Made by a program: the position numbers and the translations under genes. Positions 46,601-53,626 of a stretch of DNA of 64,000 nucleotides are shown here, one piece after another (the stretch's first letter is position 1; each line of letters begins with the position of its first letter). The notes under the pieces are model-generated. The model was not told where the DNA came from and ran no database searches. It saw only the letters and a list, made by a program, of their open reading frames with translations. Origin of the DNA: an uncultured bacterium (GTDB lineage: Bacteria > Bacteroidota > Bacteroidia > Bacteroidales > Bacteroidaceae); contig CAJMQU010000007.1 in assembly GCA_905215555.1 (NCBI GenBank), positions 62,001 to 126,000 of the forward strand, given 5' to 3'.

Positions 46601-46941
46601 CCTTCTTGCGGCGCGGCCGACTTCTCAGAAAGATAAACAATGTTATCTTCTACTTTAAAAGAAATGTCTTTTCCTTTAAGAATAGCATTCAAGGCATCTT
46701 CAATAGATGCGTTCTTCACCTTGACACTTTCAACTGTCACTGTGGCGAGTTTGTCGTCATAGAAAAATTGATACTTGGATTGAGATTTAATCTGTTCGAT
46801 GACCGTCCCTAATGTTGTGCGGGACACGTTCAAATTCAACTGGGCGAAAGTCCACTGAACTGATACAGCCATGAAGAACAAAACTAATAAAGTCCGCAGA
46901 AATTTCGAACTTTGAAAAGCATGATTGTTGTTCATAAACAA
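43606..46941 (-). CDS. SusC/RagA-type TonB-dependent transporter with STN domain (PUL-B)
   Basis: A 1111-residue outer-membrane transporter. Signal peptide (LVLFFMAVSVQWTFAQ), STN domain at about 36-105, carboxypeptidase-like domain at about 122-200 (GVNVLVKGTADGCITDIDGN), plug with NGAIVITTKKG, and the barrel ending FNLKLKF. The STN domain fits signalling to the FecR encoded nearby. It starts the six-or-more-gene run through SusD, binding proteins, GH18, GH97 and GH92. Its 184-base leader carries the 19-bp motif shared with PUL-A and follows the terminator of the upstream GH92 gene. Confidence 0.95.
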   Translation of the reverse strand: MFMNNNHAFQSSKFLRTLLVLFFMAVSVQWTFAQLNLNVSRTTLGTVIEQIKSQSKYQFFYDDKLATVTVESVKVKNASIEDALNAILKGKDISFKVEDNIVYLSEKSAAPQEGNQQGKQRTITGVVSDDMGPLIGVNVLVKGTADGCITDIDGNFTLTTTVANPVIQFSYIGYKSQEIAAKGSEPIKLMMESDTQLIEEVVVTALGIKRAEKALSYNVTQVDAETALAVKDANFINSLNGKVAGLNINASSSGVGGASKVVMRGSRGIEQSSNALYVIDGIPMYNLSSAGGDSEFDSQGTTEAIADINPDDIESMSVLSGAAAAALYGSNASNGAIVITTKKGAAGRVSLSVSSNTEVLNPFVMPKFQDWYGTSGTDGSWGARLNSSNRYGYNPKDDYFQAGIIGTETVSLSTGSEHNQTYLSAAAVNSRGIVPNNKYERYNFTFRNTTQFLNDKMKLDVGAQYIMQKDRNMTNQGIYANPVASAYLFPRGNDWEEYKMFERYDPVRKLYTQYWPQGGGSYRLQNPYWINYRNLRENDKDRYMLSASLSYDILDWLNVAGRVRIDNSMNTYTQKYYASTEPTIAEGSENGYYGVTNTRDKQAYADFLININKRFGEDWGVTANIGASYSDTRSEAMGVKGPIPNDGLANYFSITQLDKQTTKREETGYREQTQSIFASAEVGYKNAYYLTLTGRNDWPSQLAGPKSVQKSFFYPSVGASVLLSEIFTLPESISYLKLRASWASVGLPFKRFLAYPTFEWDSSTGKYSTKSAYPLYDLKPERTDSWEVGLTARFLGHFNLDVSFYNTKTYNQTMDTQELPTGGYSTFYAQTGNVRNRGVELSLGYKNTWNKFTWNSNYTFSANKNKILSLIDGYVHPVTGEVISKTQLDMKGLSNAHFILKEGGSLGDLYSMSDLKRDANNNIYVDANGSVKTESLKDGIKLGSVFPKANMAWRNDFQYKNFGFGFLLTARLGGIVYSATQATLDANGVSEASALARDNGGVVINGGDVVDAEKWYTAVGGDSGIPQMYTYSATNLRLQEASISYTIPRAKLKNVMDITLSLVGRNLWMIYSKAPFDPEAVASTSNNYYQGVDYFMMPSLRSVGFNLKLKF

Positions 46942-47039
46942 AGTTTAAAGGTTACACATTGGTTAATTTTAATTAGTCAGAAGAACCTTCCTTCCGACTT
47001 ACGTATATAAAACAACGGGCACTCAAAATACACTTACTA

Positions 47040-47058
47040 CAAAATGATATTTTTTTTC
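47040..47058 (-). promoter_or_regulatory. 19-bp motif shared with PUL-A fecR upstream region
   Basis: GAAAAAAAATATCATTTTG on the minus strand, identical to 13634-13652. It lies 99-117 bases before the susC start and directly after a terminator, so it is well placed to be the ECF-dependent promoter of the susC operon. No TAnnTTTG housekeeping promoter is seen in this gap. Confidence 0.5.
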
Positions 47059-47066
47059 ATTAATAC

Positions 47067-47097
47067 AAAAAAGGGGATAGTTTTATTTGCTATCCCC
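47067..47097 (-). terminator. Intrinsic terminator after the GH92 gene of the sigma/FecR operon
   Basis: GGGGATAG and CTATCCCC (47073-47080 and 47090-47097) form an 8-bp stem with a 9-base loop; on the minus strand it is followed by TTTTTT. It separates the GH92-sigma-FecR-GH92 transcript from susC. The plus strand has a weak T/C stretch, so it could also end an antisense RNA. Confidence 0.8.
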
Positions 47098-47125
47098 TTC
47101 TTCAACACATTATTAACGTTTTCTC

Positions 47126-49405
47126 TTACTTCTTCTTCAGTTCATTGGAGAAAGAATAAGGATAATCTTCCGGCTGTGTTCCTCTTTGCAGATTAGGCTT
47201 GCTGCTCATATCAAATTTCAAGACACCACCCTTCATCAGTTCTCCATGTTTCAGATAATTCCTGGTATACTCATTTCCATCCAGACGGAGCGAGTTGATA
47301 TATATATTTTCAGCATTATTATTTGCTGCATCAATCACCAACGAATTGCCATTCTCAAAATGCAGGGTAGCTTTCTTGAACAAAGGAGCTCCCAAAACAT
47401 ATTCGTCGGTTCCCGGACAAACAGGATAGAAACCCAATGCGGAGAATACATACCAGGCGGAAGTCTGCCCGTTATCTTCATCGCCGCAATAACCGTCGGG
47501 ACCGGGAGTGTACATGCGGTTCATCACCTGGCGCAACCAGTATTGCGCTTTCCAGGGCTGCCCGGCATAGTTGTACATATAAATCATATGCTGTATCGGC
47601 TGGTTGCCATGAGCATAGTTGCCCATGTTCATCACCGTCATCTCGCGTATTTCATGAATTACCTGACCATAATAACTGTCATCGAATACGGGAGGAACCG
47701 TAAACACTGAATCCAGCATTCCAACAAACACTTTTTCACCCCCCATCAAGTCAATCAATCCTTGCGGATCGTGGAATACGGACCAGGAATAATGCCAACT
47801 GTTTCCTTCCGTAAAGGCATCGCCCCACTTCAACGGTGAGAAAGGAGACTGGAACTGCCCGTCTTTATTACGGCCACGCATCAACAGACTTTCTTTATCG
47901 AATACATTCTTATAGTTCATGGCACGGTTAGCAAAGAGTTTCAGCTCTTTCTTCGGACGGTCCAAAGCCTTAGCCATCTGATAAATACACCAGTCATCAT
48001 AAGCATACTCTAATGTGCGGGCAGCATTCTCGTTGATTTTCACGTCATAAGGAACATAGCCCAGCTCGTTATAATATTCATGACCGAGGCGGCCGGTAGA
48101 AGATACTTCGGGATGCACATTCTTAGTCCCGTGAATAAGGCCTTCGTATAAAGTGTTTACATCATCCACTTTGACACCTTTCAGATAAGCGTCGGCAAGC
48201 ACGGAGGCCGAGTTATTGCCAATCATGCAGCCGCGATGTCCCGGACTGGCCCATTCGGGAAAGAAACCACTTTCTTTATAAGTGTTGATAAGTCCTTCCT
48301 GAATCTGCTTGTTCACCGACGGGTACATCAGGTTAAGGAAGGGGAACAGGCAACGGAAAGTATCCCAGAAACCGGTATCGGTATACATATACCCAGGAAG
48401 AACCTGTCCGTTGTAAGGGCTGTAATGCACAGGAGCACCGGCTTCGTCGAATTCATAAAAAGAGCGGGGGAAAAGGACGGAACGGTACAGACAAGAATAG
48501 AATGTACGATACTGGTCGAGGTTACCACCGTCCACCTCTATTTTTCCCAGCACTTGGTTCCAAGCATCCTGCCCTTTCTGAACCAAAGACTCAAAACTGT
48601 CATTACCCAGTTCTTTGAGGTTCCGGCCGGCTTGTTCAAAACTGATAAAGGAAGAAGCTACGCGGGCATGAACGATTTCTCCTTTGCGGGTCTTGAAACC
48701 GATGATCGCACCTGCATGTCCGGCAGTCTGCTCATCCTGATTTTCGAGTATATTGCCATCGGCAACAGAAGCCTTGTAAGTGAAGGGTTTGTCGAATTCT
48801 ACAACGAAATAACTTTTGAAGTTATCGGGAACTCCGCCACTATTGCGGGTAGTGTATCCGATGATTTTGTTTTGCTCGGGAATAATCTTGATATAAGAAC
48901 CTTTATCAAAAGCATCCACCACAATGTATGAATGGTCGTTCTCGGGGAAAGTGAAACGGAACAGCACGGCACGTTCAGTGGGAGTAAACTCCGTCACGAC
49001 ATCATGTTCCGCCAGATATACCTTATAATAATGAGGCAACGCCACTTCTCCCTTATGAGAGAACCAGCTGGCACGCTTGTCTTCATCAAATTCCGGTTTG
49101 CCCACCACCGGCATGATGGAGAACTGACCGTAATCGTTTATCCAGGGACTGGGCTGGTGAGTCTGCTTGAAACCGCGGATCTTATTGGCGGTATACACAT
49201 ACTGCCAACCATCCCCCATTTTTCCCGTCTGCGGAGTCCAGAAGTTCATACCCCAAGGACGTGCGATGGCCGGATAGGTGTTGCCCGTAGATAGTTCGAA
49301 GGTAGACAACGTGCCCATCAATGGACTGACGTATTGCGTAAAATCTTTAGCCTGCCCCCAAAGAGCACAGCACAAAAAGCTGATCGATAAAAAAAGGTTC
49401 TTCAT
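47126..49405 (-). CDS. GH92 alpha-mannosidase, periplasmic type (PUL-B)
   Basis: A 759-residue GH92 enzyme with a standard signal peptide (FLSISFLCCALWGQA, no clear lipobox), so probably soluble in the periplasm. Family features: TQYVSPLMGTLSTFELSTGN near the N-terminus, YAYDDWCIYQMAKALD, EGNSWHYSWSVFHDPQGL, HGNQPIQHMIYMYNYAGQPW and CGDEDNGQTSAWYVF. HGNQPIQH and GDEDNGQ differ from the other two GH92 enzymes here (HGNEPSHH, GNEDCGQ), which suggests a different mannose linkage. It is last in the transcript that carries sigma and FecR. Its exact linkage is not predictable from sequence alone. Confidence 0.93.
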   Translation of the reverse strand: MKNLFLSISFLCCALWGQAKDFTQYVSPLMGTLSTFELSTGNTYPAIARPWGMNFWTPQTGKMGDGWQYVYTANKIRGFKQTHQPSPWINDYGQFSIMPVVGKPEFDEDKRASWFSHKGEVALPHYYKVYLAEHDVVTEFTPTERAVLFRFTFPENDHSYIVVDAFDKGSYIKIIPEQNKIIGYTTRNSGGVPDNFKSYFVVEFDKPFTYKASVADGNILENQDEQTAGHAGAIIGFKTRKGEIVHARVASSFISFEQAGRNLKELGNDSFESLVQKGQDAWNQVLGKIEVDGGNLDQYRTFYSCLYRSVLFPRSFYEFDEAGAPVHYSPYNGQVLPGYMYTDTGFWDTFRCLFPFLNLMYPSVNKQIQEGLINTYKESGFFPEWASPGHRGCMIGNNSASVLADAYLKGVKVDDVNTLYEGLIHGTKNVHPEVSSTGRLGHEYYNELGYVPYDVKINENAARTLEYAYDDWCIYQMAKALDRPKKELKLFANRAMNYKNVFDKESLLMRGRNKDGQFQSPFSPLKWGDAFTEGNSWHYSWSVFHDPQGLIDLMGGEKVFVGMLDSVFTVPPVFDDSYYGQVIHEIREMTVMNMGNYAHGNQPIQHMIYMYNYAGQPWKAQYWLRQVMNRMYTPGPDGYCGDEDNGQTSAWYVFSALGFYPVCPGTDEYVLGAPLFKKATLHFENGNSLVIDAANNNAENIYINSLRLDGNEYTRNYLKHGELMKGGVLKFDMSSKPNLQRGTQPEDYPYSFSNELKKK

Positions 49406-49462
49406 GATATTACAATAATTATTGAGTTGTCAGGTTTTAGATATAATGCCGTCTCAAACGAG

Positions 49463-50467
49463 CTATTTCTTTGAAGACAGGAAGACGCTGTTCCCCACTA
49501 TCTTATATTCAATAGGTATTACGTTCTTAACTGAGTTCAGCACTTCCTCCACAGTGTTTTTCTTTTTCAGTGCACCGGTATACGTCTTCATCGAATCCAC
49601 ATCAGGAGCCAGAATAATCTTCACTCCGTACGAACTCTCAAGTGTCCGGGCAATCGTGAATATATCGGCTTTCTCGAACACAAACTGATTATTATGCCAG
49701 TTTTCAATACTTGTATCCACTTGTTTCACTACCAGGCGACGGGTCATGCCATTCAGTTCAGCCTTCTGCCCCGGAGACAGGACAATCATTCCTTCATCAT
49801 GGTTGCCTTTTACCTCGATCTCTCCCTTTACCAGTGTGGCTACTGCCAGAGGATTGTTCTTGTCACTCTTCAGATTAAAGACGGTTCCCAGTACTCTGAC
49901 TTGCATTGCCTCACTCCGTACTATAAAAGGTTTCTCCGTATTTCTCTTCACCTCGAAATAGGCTTCCCCTTCCATATACACATTCCTTCCCTTCTCAGAG
50001 AATTCACGCGGATATTTCAAAGTAGTATGTTTGTTCAGCCAGACTTTAGTGCCATCGGGCAGCATCAGTTCTTTCACCTTGTCCGTAGCGATGACAGCCA
50101 CCAGGTCATCCGTCTCACTCTGCGACTGATAAATATAGTAACTCAGACCGGATATAAAAAAGATACCTATAAACATAGCGGCATACCGCATCCAGGTATT
50201 CATTCTCCGCATCTTATACCGCCTTGTCTCTTCCTGTTTCAAGCGTTTAGACAACTGTTTCTCCGCTCTTTCTATTTTCTTCTCATCCGCAAATTCTTCA
50301 CTTCTTCCCAGATGATATATTTGTTCTGCCCTGAACAATTCACGCGCGTTCTCGCCTGATTCGTCCAGCCATATATTTACCTTATGGAGTTCTTCTTCAG
50401 AACATTCCCCCATAAGGAATTTTGCCATCAATTCTTCATCTAACTTATTTATTCCTTCCTTCATCAT
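49463..50467 (-). CDS. FecR-type anti-sigma factor (PUL-B)
   Basis: A 334-residue membrane anti-sigma factor. Cytoplasmic part 1-90, one transmembrane helix at about 92-112 (AAMFIGIFFISGLSYYIY), FecR domain at about 118-225 (DKVKELMLPDGTKVWLNKHT), DUF4974 C-terminal domain at about 255-330 (FVFEKADIFTIARTLESSYG). It follows the ECF sigma gene by 31 bases in the same transcript. Together with the STN domain of SusC it would release sigma when high-mannose glycan is transported. Confidence 0.94.
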   Translation of the reverse strand: MMKEGINKLDEELMAKFLMGECSEEELHKVNIWLDESGENARELFRAEQIYHLGRSEEFADEKKIERAEKQLSKRLKQEETRRYKMRRMNTWMRYAAMFIGIFFISGLSYYIYQSQSETDDLVAVIATDKVKELMLPDGTKVWLNKHTTLKYPREFSEKGRNVYMEGEAYFEVKRNTEKPFIVRSEAMQVRVLGTVFNLKSDKNNPLAVATLVKGEIEVKGNHDEGMIVLSPGQKAELNGMTRRLVVKQVDTSIENWHNNQFVFEKADIFTIARTLESSYGVKIILAPDVDSMKTYTGALKKKNTVEEVLNSVKNVIPIEYKIVGNSVFLSSKK

Positions 50468-50498
50468 ACTAATAAAACAATCATTCCGATAAAAACAC

Positions 50499-51059
50499 TT
50501 ATACCTTACTTAATAAAATCAGGACTAACATGAAGTTCAGATAGCCCAACCTTTCACGCAGAAACTTCAAAGCTTTATACATATGAGCTTCCACTGTCCG
50601 CAACGATATCCCCATCGTTTCTGCAATCTCTTTATTCTTCATATCATGCAGATAACTAAGCTTAAAGACCATCTTGCACTTATCCGGCAATTCATTAATC
50701 GCCTCAGAAAGTTTTCTCCTGAGTTCCCGGTCTTCTATCCGCTTCACCACGTCATTGCTATCCGGCTGATAGAATTCAGTCCTCTTTTTGTGAATCTCCG
50801 TCACGATAGCTTCATAACTATTCTTAATCTCCCGGTGCTTCAGTACATTCAAAGCACGGGTATACACCGCCCGATACAGGAATGCCTGTATCTGCTCTCC
50901 TACCGTCACCGTATCTTTCCGTCGCCACAACTCTACAAATACATCCTGTACTACGTCTTCCGCCTCTTCTTCACCTACGATGCGCGTAGCGTAGAAAAGC
51001 AGATTGGCGTAGTACTTACGGAAAAGGAGTTTATAAGTCTGGTCAAAGTTTTCACTCAT
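50499..51059 (-). CDS. ECF RNA polymerase sigma factor (PUL-B)
   Basis: A 186-residue sigma factor with region 2 (EEAEDVVQDVFVELWRR, about 36-52) and region 4 (KNKEIAETMGISLRTVEAHM, about 143-162). The last 12 residues are hydrophobic (LNFMLVLILLSKV). It sits between a GH92 gene (9-base gap) and fecR. Having a mannosidase gene ahead of the sigma gene in one transcript means low-level enzyme is made together with the sensor. Regulation of susC through the shared 19-bp motif is inferred. Confidence 0.94.
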   Translation of the reverse strand: MSENFDQTYKLLFRKYYANLLFYATRIVGEEEAEDVVQDVFVELWRRKDTVTVGEQIQAFLYRAVYTRALNVLKHREIKNSYEAIVTEIHKKRTEFYQPDSNDVVKRIEDRELRRKLSEAINELPDKCKMVFKLSYLHDMKNKEIAETMGISLRTVEAHMYKALKFLRERLGYLNFMLVLILLSKV

Positions 51060-51068
51060 AATCTCACG

Positions 51069-53297
51069 TTAATTACAATACCACACCTTCCCCGGCTTGT
51101 CTCCCATCTCAAATTCAAGGACACTGCCGTTCATTATCTGCTCATGTGTGATATAGCTTTTATCATAGGGTTTCCCATCTATTTTCACCGACTGGATATA
51201 GATATTCTCTTTGCTGACAGCCGGAGCCAGCACTGTAAATGTTTTACCGTTAGCCAGATGCATCTTCATTTCAGGATACATGGGAGTCCCTATCTCATAT
51301 CTGCCGCTAATCGGGTCTACCGGATAGAAGCCCATCGCGCCAAACACATACCAGGCAGACATCTGGCCGCAGTCTTCATTTCCACACAAACCGTCAGGGG
51401 TATTCCTGTAAAGTTCATGCATCACTTCGGCTGCATATTTCTGAGTCTTCCAGGGCTGTCCCACAGCATTGAAGAGATAAATGACATGATGGCTCGGTTC
51501 GTTTCCATGCGCATATTGCCCGATCATTCCCGTACTGAAAATGGGCAATTCATCATCGGTAGAGGGGTTATAGGTAAACATGCTATCCAGCTTCTGGGCA
51601 AATCTTTCCTTGCCTCCCGCCAACTCTATCAGGCCGTCAATGTCCTGCTGCACCGACCAGAAGTATTGCCAGCCATTGCTTTCGCAAATATGCGGAGTAT
51701 AATCGTCCGGGCTGAACCCTTCTATAAAATGTCCTTTGTTATTACGAGGCTGCATAAAAGTAGTTTGAGGATTATATACATTCCTGTAGTTCTGAGAACG
51801 TTTATAAAATTCAGCCGCCGTCTCTTTCTCACCTAATTTCCCGGCCATACGGGCGATGCAATAATCATCATAAGCATATTCCAGTGTTTTAGACAGAGAC
51901 CAGTTTTCCGAATTATAATGGTCTGTCACATCATAAGGCACATAGCCATACTTCTTATACAATCCTATCCCACGATATTCATCAATATTGGCGGTAGCCA
52001 CACAAGCAGCCAACGCTTTCTCAGAATCGAAATCCCCTATTCCTTTTAAATAGGCGTCTACAATAACAGGCACGGCATGATAGCCTATCATCATATCCGT
52101 CTCACTGCCATAGAAATTCCATACAGGAAGGCGACCGTTCTGTTCATAGAAAGCAATGAAGGACTTCACCATATCGTTGACGCGGGCAGGTTCTATATAG
52201 GTATAAAGAGGATGGGCTGCGCGATAGGTATCCCACAATGAGAATGTACTGTAGTTCGTCCACCCGTCTGCCTGATGCACTTTCTTGTCAGGACCGTAGT
52301 AAGCCCCGTCCACATCGCTATAAACGGTGGGAGCCAGCATAGAATGGTAAAGGGCTGTATAGAATTTGACTTTCTCGTCATGGTTATCGCACTTGATTTC
52401 CACTTTGGAGAGTTGCTCGTTCCAGTTCTTCCGGGCAGCCGACAGATATTTATCAAAATCATCATCCGGTGCTTCGGCGGCAAGATTACGTGCCGTACCT
52501 TCCATACTCACGCCGGAGATGGCTGTGGTAACAAGAATCTGTTCGTTGGCTTCCGTATGGAAATCAAAACGGGCAATGGAGGATGTGCCAATCTGCTTGC
52601 CGTCCTTAATAACGGCGGCAGTATCCAGCTGCACGGCCGCAAACGGTTTGGAAAAACGAGTACGGAAATAAATATGCTGATCGCGTGCCCAGCCGTCAGA
52701 GAAACGATATCCCTGGATGGTTACGGAGTCAATAACTTCTATATGTGTATCATTCGTAAAGTCCCAGTTCATGGCTTTACGCAAATTGAGGAATATGGCG
52801 GCATCCGCTTCGGGGAAAGTGTAACGCTGAATACCGCAACGTTCGGTAGCCGTCAGTTCCACATTAATGTCATAGTCTTTCAGCCTGACCTGATAGTATC
52901 CGGCGCTCGCCGACTCATCGGAATGGGAAAACAGGGAATGTATGCCCAACGGAGCCTCCGCTTCTTTATAAGGTAACGTGACCGGCATAAAAGAAATGTC
53001 ATATAAGTCACCGGCTCCCGTACCCGAAAGATGGGTATGGCTGAAACCGGCAATGGTGCTGTCCGGATAAAAATAGCCGGAGATACGGTCCCATCCCGGA
53101 AGACCGTTATCGGGACTTAGCTGCACCATGCCAAACGGAGCCTGGGCACCGGGATATGTATTTCCGGTGAAGTCAGTACCAATAAAAGGATTGACATACT
53201 CTGCATAGGATTCACCCCCGACATTAGCCTGCCTGGATACACATGCTGAAAGAAAGAAAAGAGCTGCAAATAAACAACAAGATTTCAATAATTTCAT
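51069..53297 (-). CDS. GH92 alpha-mannosidase, lipoprotein (PUL-B)
   Basis: A 742-residue GH92 enzyme with a lipoprotein signal (FFLSAC, Cys19). Landmarks: YVNPFIGTDFTGNTYPGAQA, GFSHTHLSGTGAGDLYD, YAYDDYCIARMAGKLG, HGNEPSHHVIYLFNAVGQPW, and CGNEDCGQMSAWYVF with the acidic catalytic region. It is closest in motif form to the GH92 at 33393-35666. It is the first gene of the GH92-sigma-FecR-GH92 transcript; a promoter candidate lies at 53383-53390. The product is an exo-alpha-mannosidase; the linkage is unknown. Confidence 0.93.
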   Translation of the reverse strand: MKLLKSCCLFAALFFLSACVSRQANVGGESYAEYVNPFIGTDFTGNTYPGAQAPFGMVQLSPDNGLPGWDRISGYFYPDSTIAGFSHTHLSGTGAGDLYDISFMPVTLPYKEAEAPLGIHSLFSHSDESASAGYYQVRLKDYDINVELTATERCGIQRYTFPEADAAIFLNLRKAMNWDFTNDTHIEVIDSVTIQGYRFSDGWARDQHIYFRTRFSKPFAAVQLDTAAVIKDGKQIGTSSIARFDFHTEANEQILVTTAISGVSMEGTARNLAAEAPDDDFDKYLSAARKNWNEQLSKVEIKCDNHDEKVKFYTALYHSMLAPTVYSDVDGAYYGPDKKVHQADGWTNYSTFSLWDTYRAAHPLYTYIEPARVNDMVKSFIAFYEQNGRLPVWNFYGSETDMMIGYHAVPVIVDAYLKGIGDFDSEKALAACVATANIDEYRGIGLYKKYGYVPYDVTDHYNSENWSLSKTLEYAYDDYCIARMAGKLGEKETAAEFYKRSQNYRNVYNPQTTFMQPRNNKGHFIEGFSPDDYTPHICESNGWQYFWSVQQDIDGLIELAGGKERFAQKLDSMFTYNPSTDDELPIFSTGMIGQYAHGNEPSHHVIYLFNAVGQPWKTQKYAAEVMHELYRNTPDGLCGNEDCGQMSAWYVFGAMGFYPVDPISGRYEIGTPMYPEMKMHLANGKTFTVLAPAVSKENIYIQSVKIDGKPYDKSYITHEQIMNGSVLEFEMGDKPGKVWYCN

Positions 53298-53382
53298 AAT
53301 ATCATATAGTTAACGTGCTTATTAAACAACCCAATACAAGAAAACACTTAGTCTTCTTCGATAAAAGAGTGATTCAGATGAA

Positions 53383-53390
53383 CAAAAATA
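53383..53390 (-). promoter_or_regulatory. Candidate -7 element for the PUL-B sigma/GH92 transcript
   Basis: TATTTTTG on the minus strand fits TAnnTTTG, about 85 bases before the first GH92 gene. The -33 region is poor. Confidence 0.45.
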
Positions 53391-53513
53391 ATACAAATAT
53401 CCGACAAAGCCATAACTTTATTGGTGAAAATACATATAAACGGCAAACCTCACCGATTGCTCACGTCCATATCAGGTCCACTCTTTCTCCACTCCATACG
53501 GGGACGGGAATAG

Positions 53514-53556
53514 TGGAGCAGGTGTGGAGCAGATATGGAGCGGGTGTGGAGGGGTG
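53514..53556 (+). repeat. Short G-rich tandem repeat, about four 11-bp units
   Basis: TGGAGCAGGTG, TGGAGCAGATA, TGGAGCGGGTG and a shorter TGGAGGGGTG follow each other without spacers. A complementary TCCACTC-rich stretch lies at 53476-53496, so a hairpin is possible. It lies in the 330-base divergent region between PUL-B and the HAD gene; nothing coding is supported there. Confidence 0.65.
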
Positions 53557-53603
53557 TGGACAACCTTCTTGTGTTTATCGGCTCTCATTCTCATTTTTAT
53601 CCT

Positions 53604-53611
53604 TATCTTTG
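53604..53611 (+). promoter_or_regulatory. -7 element deciding the HAD-DUF3667 start
   Basis: TATCTTTG fits TAnnTTTG and lies 15 bases before the ATG at 53627. Transcription would begin only a few bases before that ATG, which rules out the longer open frame that extends up to 53315. Confidence 0.65.
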
Positions 53612-53626
53612 CCAAAAAAAGCGACA

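Noticed and set aside
46906..47099. Antisense RNA in the susC leader of PUL-B, by analogy with PUL-A
   Set aside because: The only plus-strand promoter match (GAACTTTG) departs from the consensus and the terminator has only a weak T/C tail on that strand; not enough to annotate.
50583..51836. 417-codon plus-strand frame opposite sigma and GH92
   Set aside because: Shadow of two clear minus-strand genes; no signal peptide, domain or promoter.
53315..53626. N-terminal 104-codon extension of the HAD-DUF3667 open frame
   Set aside because: It covers a promoter -7 element and the G-rich tandem repeat, and the HAD domain starts properly at the ATG at 53627.
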